From Gallionella sp. (GTDB taxonomy: Bacteria; Pseudomonadota; Gammaproteobacteria; Burkholderiales; Gallionellaceae), in NCBI GenBank assembly GCA_023229845.1, contig JALNYK010000010.1:1-64000 (forward strand): a stretch of 64,000 bases of DNA. Reading direction: 5' to 3'. The notes under the pieces are model-generated. The model did not search any database and had not been told where the DNA came from. It worked only from the letters and a program-made list of their open reading frames with translations. Shown here in pieces: positions 8,883 to 21,878 of the stretch. The translations under genes were made by a program, and so were the position numbers. Position 1 is the first letter of the stretch; each line of letters opens with the position of its first letter.

Positions 8883-10298
8883 ATGACTTCACGCAAGCAA
8901 ACTTCGCCGGCCAGGTTGCCCACCCCGAACACGATGGATCCCTTCTCTGAATCCGCCTGGATGGATGTCGTGCGTTCCATGGACGAGGTCTATAACGAAT
9001 TGCTCCAGCACGAGGTCGATCTGGAGCAGAAGAACACCGAGCTGGAAGAGTCGCAGCAATTCATCTACAGCATCCTGACTTCGATGTCCGATCTGCTGGT
9101 GGTGTGCGACCGCAACATGGTGATCGAGGAAGTGAATCATTCCCTGATCGCTTTCACCGGGCGCACCGAGCAGGAGCTGAAAGGCATGAAGCTGGGCTCC
9201 CTGTTCTCCGACGAGAGCGGCTGCACCGCCGCGAAAAGAGTGATTGCCGGACTCACCACCGAGCCTGCCAACGATGTGGAATTGCAGTTCAGGACGCGCG
9301 ACGGCGGCGCGACGCCGGTGGCGCTTAATTTCACGCCGCGCCTGTCCGGTGCTGGGAAGTTGTTGGGCGTGGTTATCACCGGCCGGCCTCTGGGCGAATT
9401 GCGGCGCGCCTATCACAAGCTGCGCGAGGCGCACGAAGAACTCAAGCGCACGCAGCAGCAATTGCTGCAATCCGAGAAGATGGCCTCGCTGGGCAAGCTG
9501 GTCGCCGGTGTGGCGCACGAGCTGAACAATCCGATCAGCTTCGTGTTGGGCAATGTGCATGCGATGCAGCGTTACACGCCGCGCTTGCAGCGTTATCTGG
9601 ATGCGGTGCATCAAGGCGCGCCGCAGGACTCGCTCGACAAGCTGCGCACCGAGTTGCGCATCGATCATCTCCTGAACGATCTGGAGCCGTTGTTGGCGGG
9701 AGCGATGGAAGGCGCCGAACGTTCGCGGCATATCGTGGATGGCCTGAAGCGTTTTTCCGCCGCCGACCGAGACGAGAATGTCGAATTCAACCTGATCGAA
9801 ATCATCGAACGTTCGGTGCATTGGGTGACGCGCGCCGCCCCGGTAAGCTTCAAGGTGACAATGGATGTGCCGGAGAAAATGCCGGTCTTCGGTTCGCCGG
9901 GGCAGATGCAGCAAGTGATTACCAATCTGGTGCAGAACGCATCGGACGCCACGGCGGGGCAGCCCCAACCCGAATTGCTGATTGCCGCCCATGTGACGGA
10001 CGAGTGGGTGTGCGTCGCGTTTCGCGACAACGGCAGCGGCATTTCGGAGCAGGCGATGGGCAAGATATTTGATCCTTTCTACACCACCAAGCCCGTCGGC
10101 AAGGGAACGGGGCTCGGTCTATCGATCAGCTACGGCATCGTGGAACGCCATGGCGGCGAACTGACCGCTGGTAACTTGTCGCATGGCGGAGCGGAGTTCA
10201 AGCTGTGCCTGCCCGTGCCGAACGGGGCGCGCGCTGGAAAGAAGCTTTCCAGCACCCCGCACGATATGCCGTCGTCGGGGGCCGGGACGACCGGATGA
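8883..10298 (+). CDS. hoxJ: HoxJ, PAS-domain histidine kinase coupled to the H2 sensor
   Basis: Soluble sensor kinase of 471 residues with no membrane segment. An N-terminal coiled region (about 25-60) leads into a PAS domain (about 60-175), then the dimerisation/H-box with phosphoacceptor H212 (VAGVAHELNNP). The HATPase domain follows, with N-box QVITNLVQNASDA, G1 DNGSGI and the glycine box GTGLGLSISYGI. The glycine box is intact, unlike the known defective HoxJ of C. necator strain H16. Position after hoxBC gives the role: the regulatory hydrogenase controls HoxJ activity, which modifies HoxA. Confidence 0.92.
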   Translation: MTSRKQTSPARLPTPNTMDPFSESAWMDVVRSMDEVYNELLQHEVDLEQKNTELEESQQFIYSILTSMSDLLVVCDRNMVIEEVNHSLIAFTGRTEQELKGMKLGSLFSDESGCTAAKRVIAGLTTEPANDVELQFRTRDGGATPVALNFTPRLSGAGKLLGVVITGRPLGELRRAYHKLREAHEELKRTQQQLLQSEKMASLGKLVAGVAHELNNPISFVLGNVHAMQRYTPRLQRYLDAVHQGAPQDSLDKLRTELRIDHLLNDLEPLLAGAMEGAERSRHIVDGLKRFSAADRDENVEFNLIEIIERSVHWVTRAAPVSFKVTMDVPEKMPVFGSPGQMQQVITNLVQNASDATAGQPQPELLIAAHVTDEWVCVAFRDNGSGISEQAMGKIFDPFYTTKPVGKGTGLGLSISYGIVERHGGELTAGNLSHGGAEFKLCLPVPNGARAGKKLSSTPHDMPSSGAGTTG

Positions 10299-10401
10299 CG
10301 GTCCGGCGAGATTCGGCAGCCCGTTTTTTTATGTTTTCTAATTAGCAGCTTGAGAAAGTATTCGGGGCGCGGCTGCGAGGAAGATAGCGCCGTGCGGTTA
10401 T

Positions 10402-10417
10402 TGGCATAAATCTTGTT
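10402..10417 (+). promoter_or_regulatory. Candidate sigma-54 promoter for the nickel permease gene
   Basis: TGGCATAAATCTTGTT fits the -24/-12 pattern TGGCAY-R-N4-TTGCW at all but one important base (GT in place of GC in the -12 element), with the required 10-base spacing. The predicted transcript start falls about 22 bases before the ATG at 10450. HoxA, a sigma-54 activator, is encoded upstream. A sigma-70 reading (TTGGCA...TATCGT, spacing 18) is also possible but weaker. Confidence 0.4.
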
Positions 10418-10449
10418 ATGAAAATATCGTGTCATCTTACGGAGGCGTC

Positions 10450-11271
10450 ATGGAAGCCGCTAACAGCATTTATCCCTTGGTCGCGCTGGCTTTGGTATTG
10501 GGCATGAAACACGGCATGGATGCCGACCACCTGGCGACCATAGACGGATTGACGCGGTTCAATGCCGCCGCCGGACGCAGGAAGTTGGCGCGGCTGTGCG
10601 GCTTCCTGTTTTCGCTGGGGCATGGCGCGGTAGTCTGCACTGTGGCGGTCGCCGCCAGCTTGCTGTTCCGGCAGGGGGCGATCCCGGAATGGATGGACGA
10701 TGTCGGGGCCTGGGTGTCGGCGTTTTTCCTGATCTCGCTCGGCGCGCTCAACCTGTACGCGGTGTTCTCGACGCCCGCGGACGAGATGGTGCAGATGGTC
10801 GGTCTGAAAGGCCGCTGGCTGGGGCGGCTCAAGCATGCGGGACACCCGCTCCCCATCGCGCTGGTGGGCGCGCTGTTCGCCTTTTCTTTCGATACGCTTT
10901 CTCAGGCCGCGCTGTTTTCGACCACGGCCACGCAATACGGCGGCGCATCCCACGCCTTGCTGCTGGCCGGCTGTTTCATGTCCGGCATGATGCTGACCGA
11001 TGCCGCCAACGGCTTGTGGATCTCGCACTTATTGCGCCGCGCCGATGCCACCGCGCGCGCGGCCTCGCGCATCATGGGCGTGACGGTCGCCCTGCTCAGC
11101 CTGTTCGTGGCGGCATTGGGCTTGTCGCGCCGATTTTTTCCCGAGGCATCATCCTGGCAGGACGGACGCGAGTTATTCATCGGATGCGCCATCGTCGCGG
11201 TAGTCGCCGTCAGCTTCCTGTTCGCGCGCCATAGCCAGCAGCGCATGTCGGCGATCCAAATAGTTCATTAG
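10450..11271 (+). CDS. hoxN: NiCoT-family nickel/cobalt permease (HoxN/NixA type)
   Basis: Inner-membrane nickel importer feeding hydrogenase maturation. The family signature LGMKHGMDADHLATIDGLTR in TM2 carries the metal-binding HX4DH motif, followed by GFLFSLGHGAVV. Seven or eight hydrophobic segments cover the 273 residues, which is short compared with classical HoxN (about 350). The ATG at 10450 is preceded by GGAGG at 5 bases and is preferred over the upstream in-frame codon. It sits at the end of the hox set, where C. necator has hoxN, 151 bases after hoxJ with its own possible promoter. Confidence 0.85.
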   Translation: MEAANSIYPLVALALVLGMKHGMDADHLATIDGLTRFNAAAGRRKLARLCGFLFSLGHGAVVCTVAVAASLLFRQGAIPEWMDDVGAWVSAFFLISLGALNLYAVFSTPADEMVQMVGLKGRWLGRLKHAGHPLPIALVGALFAFSFDTLSQAALFSTTATQYGGASHALLLAGCFMSGMMLTDAANGLWISHLLRRADATARAASRIMGVTVALLSLFVAALGLSRRFFPEASSWQDGRELFIGCAIVAVVAVSFLFARHSQQRMSAIQIVH

Positions 11272-11282
11272 CACAAAATCGT

Positions 11283-11400
11283 GTCATTCCGGCGCAGGCT
11301 GGAATCCAGATGAATAAGAATTTCCGTGCAGCGGGACAACAGGTTTTGTCTGCTTCGCAGAACATTTTACCGACTGGATTCCGGCCTGCGCCGGAATGAC
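11283..11400. repeat. MITE/REPIN-like element, copy B
   Basis: 118 bp with 27-bp terminal inverted arms (one mismatch between arms), the same arms as copies at 2137 and 43176. The inner segment shares GAATAAGAATTTCC and TTTTGTCTGCTTCGCAG with copy C in the same direction. It lies between the convergent permease and metallo-hydrolase genes. Confidence 0.9.
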
Positions 11401-11426
11401 GCGGCCTAATGGATTTCAGTAAGGGG

Positions 11427-12194
11427 CTATCCGAGTTCCAGCACCTGGCCGCGCCGCAACTGCTGCGGACCGGATTCTCCCGCCGCTTGCAACACTTCCC
11501 GCATCGCATCCTGTTCGCGACCAGCTTCCATATGCACGATGAACAATTCCACCGGGCGTTGCAGCAGACGCAGCCCCTGCGCCAGCAGATTGGCGGTCAT
11601 GTGGCCGGAACGTTGTGCGCCGGTGGCGTTGTCGTTCAGAAATGTGTTTTCGATCAGCAGGTATTTCAGATTGTCGATGCGGTTCAGCGCCTGCCAGAAC
11701 TCCGCGCAGAACGTCGTATCGGCGCTGTAGACCAGGCTGGCCGTGCCGCTGTCCACCCGGTAGCCGACGCAGGGCACGGCGTGTTGCGCGGGCAGCGCGG
11801 CGATGCGGCGACCGTCGAGTTCGACGGTCTCGCCGACTTGTATCGGCTGGAACCTGATGTAGGGGCGCTCCGGCGTCGGCTGCACCGTGTAGTCCGGCCA
11901 CAGCACATTGTTGAGCATGTGTTGCTTCAGCGCGGCGATGGTTTCAGGCAGCGCGTACACCGTCAGCGGTTTGTCGCGGAAGTTGCCGGCGGCATCGGCC
12001 AGCATCGGCAGGAAACTGCAGTGGTCGAGATGCGAGTGGGTAAGAAACACCGTGTCGATGGCGATGGCCTGCTCTAGGCCCAGGTCGCCGGCGCCGGAAC
12101 CGGCGTCGATCAGGATGTCGTCGTCCACCCGATAACAGGTGGTGCGCAACTCGCCGGTGATGCTGCCGTTGCAACCCAGAACTGTGACGCGCAT
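11427..12194 (-). CDS. Metallo-beta-lactamase-fold hydrolase, possibly class II cyclic-nucleotide phosphodiesterase-like
   Basis: A 255-residue MBL-fold protein. The metal-binding motif is THSHLDHCSF (HxHxDH), with later metal ligands likely in ALPAQHAVPCVGY, VYSADTTFC and FIVHME. The N-terminus MRVTVLGCNGS and the SHLDHCSFLPML block resemble class II 3',5'-cyclic nucleotide phosphodiesterases, but the substrate cannot be proved from sequence. The ATG at 12194 has GGAGG 7 bases upstream; the open frame continues further upstream only as antisense of the neighbour. It is probably cotranscribed with the 12212-12625 gene (17-base gap). Confidence 0.8.
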   Translation of the reverse strand: MRVTVLGCNGSITGELRTTCYRVDDDILIDAGSGAGDLGLEQAIAIDTVFLTHSHLDHCSFLPMLADAAGNFRDKPLTVYALPETIAALKQHMLNNVLWPDYTVQPTPERPYIRFQPIQVGETVELDGRRIAALPAQHAVPCVGYRVDSGTASLVYSADTTFCAEFWQALNRIDNLKYLLIENTFLNDNATGAQRSGHMTANLLAQGLRLLQRPVELFIVHMEAGREQDAMREVLQAAGESGPQQLRRGQVLELG

Positions 12195-12211
12195 CGGATG
12201 CCTCCTTCTGC

Positions 12212-12625
12212 CTATGTTTCCGCCCGCAGGATCTTGCACAGATTCTGGTGCGGATCGAGCACGCTGCGGGCGACGGTGTCGAACAGCGCCTGTATTTCTT
12301 CGAGACTGAAACTCGCCATCAGCCGGTTGGCCAGCTCGGGCGGCAGCGGAACCTGGCAACTCTGTCCATCCGGCAGGTTGACGCGAAAGCCGGCCAGTTG
12401 CTTGAGCCCGCCTTCTTCCTGCGCCAACAGGCTGGCCTGCGCGTCTTCCAGCTGCCCGTAACGCTCTTCGATGCTGTCCTCCAATTCGTCGTTCAGCGCA
12501 TCCTCGTCGAGTGCGACCACCAGCCCCAGTGCGTCGTCGCGTAACTCGCACGACAATCCGAGGCTGCGGGCGTATGCGACGAAGCTGTCGCGCAATCCTG
12601 CATCAAAAAAAATGTATTCCAGCAT
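12212..12625 (-). CDS. Conserved hypothetical acidic protein
   Basis: A 137-residue soluble acidic protein starting MLEYIFFDAGLRDSFV. There are no membrane segments, and the central segment (about 45-75) is rich in Asp and Glu and predicted helical. I do not recognise a family. The ATG at 12625 with GGAG 8 bases upstream is better than the longer in-frame start. It lies just upstream of the metallo-hydrolase on the same strand, so the two probably form an operon divergent from tex. Confidence 0.6.
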   Translation of the reverse strand: MLEYIFFDAGLRDSFVAYARSLGLSCELRDDALGLVVALDEDALNDELEDSIEERYGQLEDAQASLLAQEEGGLKQLAGFRVNLPDGQSCQVPLPPELANRLMASFSLEEIQALFDTVARSVLDPHQNLCKILRAET

Positions 12626-12792
12626 CTGAGGGTGCTCCGTTGGATGAATGGGATAAGCGCGGGAATTATGCCTCAGTTCGCCGTTTTGGATGGCGTTCGC
12701 CGACGTGGAAATGCGGCATAATGCGCGCCCTTCGTAATTCACCCGGCGTCCCGTTTACGGCGGGATGCTCAGCTTAGATCCGGAATATCCCC

Positions 12793-15153
12793 ATGCTGCC
12801 ATCGATAGAACAACGACTCGCCGCCGAGGTCGCGGCCAAACCTGCGCAGATCGCCGCCGCCATCGAGATGCTGGACGAGGGCGCGACCGTGCCCTTCATC
12901 GCGCGTTACCGCAAGGAGGCGACCGGCGGACTGGACGACATCCAGTTGCGCATGCTGGAAGACCGGCTGCGCTACCTGCGCGAACTGGAAGACCGCCGCG
13001 CGGCCATCGTCGCGTCGATCACCGAGCAGGGCAAGATGACGCCGGAGCTGCTGGACGCGGTGATGCATGCCGAGGACAAGACGAAGCTCGAAGACCTGTA
13101 TCTGCCGTACAAGCCGAAGCGCCGCACCAAGGCGCAGGTCGCGCTGGAGGCAGGGCTGGAGCCGCTGGCCGATGCGCTGCTGGCCGATCCTGCGCTGAAC
13201 CCGGAAGAGGAAGCCGCGAAATATCTGAAAGAGGCGTTCACCAACGACCTGGGCGACAACAATCCCGGTGTGCCGGACGCGAAGGCGGCACTGGACGGCG
13301 CGCGCCAGATTCTGATGGAGCGCTTCGCCGAAGACGCGACGCTGTTGCAAAGCCTGCGCGAATACTTGCAGGATCACGGCGTGGTCGAATCCAAGGTGGT
13401 CGAGGGCAAGGAAGCGGCGGCGGAGAAATATGCCGATTACTTCGATTATTCGGAATCGATCAACACGATCCCGTCGCACCGCGCGCTGGCGGTGTTTCGC
13501 GGCCGCCGCGAGGAGTTGCTGAACGTGCAACTGCGTCTGGACAGCGAGGAAGAAAAGCCGGCGTGGAATGCGCCGCTGAATCCCTGCGAGCTGCGCATCG
13601 CGAACCGCGTCGGCATCTCGCAGCAGAACCGTCCCGCCGACAAGTGGCTGGCCGACACGGTGCGCTGGACCTGGCGCATCAAGTCCTTCATGCATCTGGA
13701 ATCCGAGCTGATGGGCGCGCTGCGTTCCAATGCCGAGACCGAGGCGATCAACGTGTTCGCGCGCAACCTGAAAGCCCTGCTACTGGCCGCCCCCGCCGGT
13801 CCGCGCGCGACCATGGGCCTCGATCCCGGCGTGCGCACCGGCGTCAAGGTCGCGGTCGTGGACGAGACCGGCAAGGTCGTCGATACCGCGGTGATCTATC
13901 CGCACCAGCCGCGCAACGATTGGGAAGGCTCGCTGCATGCGCTGGCGCTGCTCGCCGCGAAACACAAGGTCGCGCTGATCGCCATCGGCAACGGCACCGC
14001 GTCGCGCGAGACCGACAAGCTCGCGGGCGATCTCATCAAGCGCCATCCCGACTTGAAGCTGACTAGCATCGTCGTGTCCGAAGCGGGCGCGTCGGTGTAT
14101 TCCGCATCCGAATTCGCGTCGCGCGAGCTGCCCGACATGGACGTCAGCCTGCGCGGCGCGGTATCCATCGCGCGCCGTCTGCAAGATCCGCTGGCCGAGC
14201 TGGTGAAGATCGACCCGAAATCCATCGGCGTCGGCCAGTACCAGCACGATGTCAGCCAGACGCAGTTGGCGCGTTCGCTGGATGCGGTGGTCGAGGACTG
14301 CGTGAACGCGGTCGGCGTGGACGTGAACACCGCCTCAGCACCCTTGCTAGCGCGCGTTTCCGGCCTGAGCGCCAGCGTGGCGCAGGCCATCGTCAGCTAT
14401 CGCGACCTGAAGGGCCGCTTCACCTCGCGCAAGCAGTTGCGCGAAGTGCCGCGTCTGGGCGACAAGACCTTCGAGCAGGCAGCGGGCTTCCTGCGCATCA
14501 TGGGCGCGGACGATCCGCTCGACGCGTCGGCGGTGCACCCCGAGTCCTATCCGCTGGTGCAGCGCATCCTTGCGGACATCAAGCAGGATATCAAGGCAGT
14601 GATCGGCAACGGCGCGCTGCTGAAGTCGCTGAACCCGGCGAAGTACATGGATGAGCAGTTCGGCATCCCGACCATCACCGACATCCTGAAGGAACTGGAC
14701 AAGCCGGGCCGCGACCCGCGCCCCGAGTTCAAGACCGCGAGCTTCCGCGAAGGCGTCGAGGAGCTATCCGACCTGAAGCTGGACATGATCCTGGAAGGCG
14801 TAGTCACCAACGTCGCCGCGTTCGGCGCGTTCGTCGACATCGGCGTGCATCAGGACGGACTGGTGCACATCTCCGCGCTGTCGAACACCTTCGTCAAGGA
14901 CCCGCACAGCGTGGTCAAGGCCGGTCAGGTGGTCAAGGTCAAGGTGCTGGAAGTGGACGAGAAGCGCAAGCGCATCGCGCTGACCATGCGTCTGGAAGAC
15001 AAGGCGCCGCAGGGCGGGGCGAAAGCGGGTGGTGCGAGCGGGTCGCGCGATGCGCGTCCTCAGGGGAATGCGAGGCCGAGGGAGCAACAGCGTTCGACGC
15101 AGCCGGAAACACAGGGCGCATTGGCCGCGGCGTTTATGAAGCTCAAGAAGTAG
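12793..15153 (+). CDS. tex: Tex, S1-domain transcription accessory protein
   Basis: Highly conserved RNA-binding protein linked to transcription and stress tolerance. The 786 residues contain the Tex N-terminal helical domain (IEQRLAAEVAAKPAQI, then VPFIARYRKEATGGLDD), a YqgF/RNase H-like domain starting TMGLDPGVRTGVKVAVVD (about 335-470), helix-hairpin-helix motifs (LLARVSGLSASVAQAIVSYR) and a C-terminal S1 domain (about 655-725, EGVVTNVAAFGAFVDIG). The tail after the S1 domain is low-complexity (Gly, Arg, Gln). Length is normal for the family. It is monocistronic by context, convergent with the thioredoxin gene. Confidence 0.96.
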   Translation: MLPSIEQRLAAEVAAKPAQIAAAIEMLDEGATVPFIARYRKEATGGLDDIQLRMLEDRLRYLRELEDRRAAIVASITEQGKMTPELLDAVMHAEDKTKLEDLYLPYKPKRRTKAQVALEAGLEPLADALLADPALNPEEEAAKYLKEAFTNDLGDNNPGVPDAKAALDGARQILMERFAEDATLLQSLREYLQDHGVVESKVVEGKEAAAEKYADYFDYSESINTIPSHRALAVFRGRREELLNVQLRLDSEEEKPAWNAPLNPCELRIANRVGISQQNRPADKWLADTVRWTWRIKSFMHLESELMGALRSNAETEAINVFARNLKALLLAAPAGPRATMGLDPGVRTGVKVAVVDETGKVVDTAVIYPHQPRNDWEGSLHALALLAAKHKVALIAIGNGTASRETDKLAGDLIKRHPDLKLTSIVVSEAGASVYSASEFASRELPDMDVSLRGAVSIARRLQDPLAELVKIDPKSIGVGQYQHDVSQTQLARSLDAVVEDCVNAVGVDVNTASAPLLARVSGLSASVAQAIVSYRDLKGRFTSRKQLREVPRLGDKTFEQAAGFLRIMGADDPLDASAVHPESYPLVQRILADIKQDIKAVIGNGALLKSLNPAKYMDEQFGIPTITDILKELDKPGRDPRPEFKTASFREGVEELSDLKLDMILEGVVTNVAAFGAFVDIGVHQDGLVHISALSNTFVKDPHSVVKAGQVVKVKVLEVDEKRKRIALTMRLEDKAPQGGAKAGGASGSRDARPQGNARPREQQRSTQPETQGALAAAFMKLKK

Positions 15154-15159
15154 GGCGGC

Positions 15160-15507
15160 TTATTGCGCGGCGTGCTGCGCGATCAGCTTGTCGATGAAGC
15201 TGCGCAAAAAGTGCAGCGGCTGGGCGCTGTGGAAGCGGTCGATCTCCTGGCCGCGGCTGTAGGCGATCACGGTCGGGAAGCCTTTGACCTTGTGGCGGCC
15301 TGCGATTTTCATGTTCTCGTCGGCATCGACCTTGGCCAGTTCGAACTTGCCGCCGTATTCGGCGGATAATTTTTCCAGCATCGGGCCGAGCACGCGGCAG
15401 GGGCTGCACCATTCCGCGCCGATATCCAGCAGCACCGGCACTTCATGTGAGCGGGCGACCACCAGTTCGTCGAAATTGGCTTCTTCTACGTCGTAGTTGT
15501 GTTTCAT
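15160..15507 (-). CDS. Thioredoxin-like protein
   Basis: A single 115-residue thioredoxin fold with active site W33-CSPC-37 and the cis-proline segment GFPTVIAY. There is no signal peptide, so it should be cytoplasmic. The sequence (LDIGAEWCSPCRVLGPMLEKL) resembles the N-terminal domain of CnoX/YbbN more than TrxA, but the TPR part of those proteins is missing. Active-site prolines and both cysteines are present, so it should be redox-active. It ends 6 bases from the tex stop, convergent. Confidence 0.85.
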   Translation of the reverse strand: MKHNYDVEEANFDELVVARSHEVPVLLDIGAEWCSPCRVLGPMLEKLSAEYGGKFELAKVDADENMKIAGRHKVKGFPTVIAYSRGQEIDRFHSAQPLHFLRSFIDKLIAQHAAQ

Positions 15508-15619
15508 TGTTTGGCATCTCGAAAAGGACGCGGCAGTCTAGCAGCCGGCGGCGGGCTGCCAATTACCCGAACGGGGGATGCGGTCTGAACCTTGATTTGC
15601 CGGGGTTTTACGGTGCACA

Positions 15620-15648
15620 TTGATGCCACTTCGCCAGTCGGCTATAAT
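15620..15648 (+). promoter_or_regulatory. Sigma-70 promoter of carAB
   Basis: TTGATG (15620-15625), 17 bases, TATAAT (15643-15648): a perfect -10 and a 4/6 -35 at ideal spacing. The predicted start near 15655 gives a leader of about 80 bases before carA. Confidence 0.75.
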
Positions 15649-15662
15649 GCGCGGCAACAAAG

Positions 15663-15694
15663 AGCGGGAGAACCATGGTTCCTCCCGCTTCTTT
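15663..15694 (+). terminator. Attenuator-like hairpin in the carA leader
   Basis: AGCGGGAG...CTCCCGCT stem extended by an inner AACC/GGTT, followed by TTCTTT. It begins only about 8 bases after the predicted carAB transcript start and ends 40 bases before the carA start codon. It has the shape of an intrinsic terminator with a weak T-run. A role in pyrimidine or arginine control of carAB is inference. Confidence 0.5.
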
Positions 15695-15733
15695 ATGTCA
15701 ACTGTGCAGTTATCTGATTTTGGGAGTATTCCG

Positions 15734-16861
<1,128 letters not shown>

Positions 16862-16865
16862 GAGG

Positions 16866-16949
16866 GATTCTGGAGAAGGGAGAAGAGGGAAGGGATAAGG
16901 GTAAAGCCCTCACTCCCCAACCCTTCCCCCTGATCCCTTCCCCCTTCCC
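16866..16949. repeat. GGGAAGGG/CCCTTCCC palindromic repeat between carA and carB
   Basis: Purine-rich left half (AGAAGGGAGAAGAGGGAAGGG) and pyrimidine-rich right half (CCCTTCCCCCTGATCCCTTC) can pair to a long hairpin in the carAB mRNA. No gene is present. It leaves carB without a clear Shine-Dalgarno sequence. Confidence 0.6.
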
Positions 16950-16957
16950 GCAAAAAA

Positions 16958-20181
<3,224 letters not shown>

Positions 20182-20185
<4 letters not shown>

Positions 20186-20225
20186 GGCGGGCTTTGCCCG
20201 CCATGTCGGGCGGAGCCCGACCTAC
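20182..20225. repeat. GTAGGGCGGGC palindrome downstream of carB
   Basis: Two abutting hairpins: GGGCGGGCTTTGCCCGCC and TCGGGCGGAGCCCGA, framed by GTAGG...CCTAC ends. They are flanked by short repeats of the type GTTGTTAGT and AACTAACGACTAT. A dispersed REP-type sequence, possibly acting as transcript stabiliser. Confidence 0.65.
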
Positions 20226-20272
20226 CGCTAACGCCTAACGACTATCAACTAACGACTATAGAGAGTTTGAGC

Positions 20273-20749
20273 ATGAGCAAGATCCCATTGACCCTCATCG
20301 GCGCTGAGTTATTGCGTCAGGAACTGCATAATCTGAAGACGGTGGAACGTCCGTCGGTGATCAATGCGATTTCGGAAGCGCGTGCGCAGGGCGATTTGTC
20401 GGAGAATGCCGAATACGAGGCCGCCAAGGAGCGCCAGTCATTCGTCGAGGGCCGTATCGTCGAGCTGGAATTCAAGCTGGGCAGCGCGCAGGTTATCGAT
20501 CCCAAGACACTCAATGCCGATGGTCGTTGCGTGTTCGGCACGACAGTGGTGCTGGAAGACGTCAACAACGGCGATGTCGTGACTTACCAGATCGTCGGCG
20601 ACGACGAGGCGGACATCAGGCAGCGCAAGATTTCGATCAGTTCGCCGGTCGCGCGTGCGCTGATCGGCAAGAGCAGCGGCGACGTTGCCGAGGTACAGGC
20701 ACCCGGCGGCGTGCGTGAGTACGAAGTGGTGGAAGTTCAGTACGTCTAA
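20273..20749 (+). CDS. greA: GreA, transcript cleavage factor
   Basis: Rescues backtracked RNA polymerase by stimulating cleavage of the nascent RNA. The 158 residues, the same length as E. coli GreA, have the N-terminal coiled coil with the catalytic acidic tip (ARAQGDLSENAEYEAAK) and the C-terminal FKBP-like domain (about 80-158). The start is ATG 20273, with GAGAG upstream; a TTG two codons earlier is less likely. The gene follows carB as in many betaproteobacteria. Confidence 0.96.
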   Translation: MSKIPLTLIGAELLRQELHNLKTVERPSVINAISEARAQGDLSENAEYEAAKERQSFVEGRIVELEFKLGSAQVIDPKTLNADGRCVFGTTVVLEDVNNGDVVTYQIVGDDEADIRQRKISISSPVARALIGKSSGDVAEVQAPGGVREYEVVEVQYV

Positions 20750-20758
20750 AGGCGGGCT

Positions 20759-20810
20759 GTAGGGGCGCAATTCATTGCGCCCTAGAGGGCGTGATAAATC
20801 TCGCCCCTAC
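20759..20810. repeat. GTAGGGGCG...CGCCCCTAC palindrome, copy 1
   Basis: 52-bp sequence between convergent greA and yhbY with GTAGGGGCG and CGCCCCTAC ends and an inner GGGCGCAATTCATTGCGCCC hairpin. Related copies lie at 24678-24705 and 38338-38438. Confidence 0.75.
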
Positions 20811-21160
20811 GAACGGCTACCCAATTGCTTCTTGGTCAGCGGTTTCTTGCCCTTGTGGCGCGGCATCTGCTTGAGTTCGATCTGGCCCGCTTCCGGGTTG
20901 GGCTGGTAGATCACCAAGATCTTGCCGATATGCTGCACCGGTGCGGCGTTCAGCTGGGTGCAGATTTCGGTCATGATGGCTTCGCGTTGTTCGCGTTCCG
21001 CCATGACGCGGATCTTGATGAGTTCGTGGGCCTTCAGGGTAGCCGCGATCTCCTTCAGCACCGGCTCGGTGAGACCTGCATTACCTATCATCACGGTTGG
21101 GTTCAGGGCGTGGGCGCGGCCCTTCAGGGCGAGGCGTTGTTCGACGGTAAGCGATAACAT
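20807..21160 (-). CDS. yhbY: YhbY, CRM-domain RNA-binding protein
   Basis: A 117-residue CRM (ribosome maturation) domain protein that associates with the pre-50S subunit. The GNAGLTEPVLKEI segment carries the GxxG-type RNA-binding loop, and the strand LVIYQPNP lies near the C-terminus, followed by a Lys-rich tail. The ATG at 21160 with GGAG 8 bases upstream is preferred over an upstream GTG. It is divergent from rlmE (37-base gap), the usual arrangement in this lineage. Confidence 0.92.
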   Translation of the reverse strand: MLSLTVEQRLALKGRAHALNPTVMIGNAGLTEPVLKEIAATLKAHELIKIRVMAEREQREAIMTEICTQLNAAPVQHIGKILVIYQPNPEAGQIELKQMPRHKGKKPLTKKQLGSRS

Positions 21161-21197
21161 GATGGGCACTCCAAATTTAAGGCACGGATTCTAAACG

Positions 21198-21818
21198 ATG
21201 AAGCCTTCCAAAACCAGCAAACAATGGATGCGTGAGCATATCAACGATCCTTTTGTGCAGCTTGCACAGAAGGAGGGCTATCGTTCGCGCGCGGCATACA
21301 AGCTGCTCGAGATCGACGCCAAGGACCATTTGCTCAAGCCGGGCATGGTGGTGGTGGACCTCGGGGCCACTCCCGGCGGCTGGTCGCAGGTCGCGGCGCA
21401 GAAGGTCGGGCGCGGTGGCAAGGTGATCGGTCTCGATCTGCTGCCGTTAGACCCGCTAGCCGGCGTGGATTTCATCCAGGGCGACTTCCGCGACGATGCG
21501 GTGCTGAAACAACTCGAAGATTTGTTGCAGGGCAGGCCGGTTGGGCTTGTTATTTCGGATATGGCCCCCAATATCAGTGGCATCGTATCTGCCGACCAGG
21601 CACGTGCGATGCATCTGGCGGAACTGGCGATGGAGTTCGCACTCGAACATTTGACGCTCGAAGGAAGCTTTCTGGTCAAGGTGTTTCAGGGGGCGGGGTT
21701 CGAGGAGTATTTGAAGCAGTTGCGCAGCAGCTTTTCGAAGGTAGCGTCGCGCAAGCCCAAGGCCTCGCGCGACCGCAGCAGCGAAGTGTATTTGTTGGCC
21801 AGCGGAAAGCTTGAGTAA
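21198..21818 (+). CDS. rlmE: RlmE (FtsJ/RrmJ), 23S rRNA U2552 2'-O-methyltransferase
   Basis: Heat-shock methyltransferase acting on the A-loop of 23S rRNA in the 50S particle. The 206-residue protein has YRSRAAYKLLEID (catalytic Lys), the SAM motif VVDLGATPGGWSQVA, the catalytic Asp in VISDMAPNISG, Lys in FLVKVFQG and Glu in RSSEVYLLA, completing the K-D-K-E set. It lies upstream of ftsH with a 60-base gap, the classic rlmE-ftsH heat-shock pair. Confidence 0.96.
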   Translation: MKPSKTSKQWMREHINDPFVQLAQKEGYRSRAAYKLLEIDAKDHLLKPGMVVVDLGATPGGWSQVAAQKVGRGGKVIGLDLLPLDPLAGVDFIQGDFRDDAVLKQLEDLLQGRPVGLVISDMAPNISGIVSADQARAMHLAELAMEFALEHLTLEGSFLVKVFQGAGFEEYLKQLRSSFSKVASRKPKASRDRSSEVYLLASGKLE

Positions 21819-21878
21819 TCGGGCAATACATAGTCTAATGTTCGTTCGGCAGCGAGACGCGCCGGTTAAGGAGTCATC

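Noticed and set aside
10299..10345. Hairpin and T-run after hoxJ considered as a terminator.
   Set aside because: The GACCG/CGGTC stem lies about 25 bases from the T7 run, so it does not form a proper intrinsic terminator.
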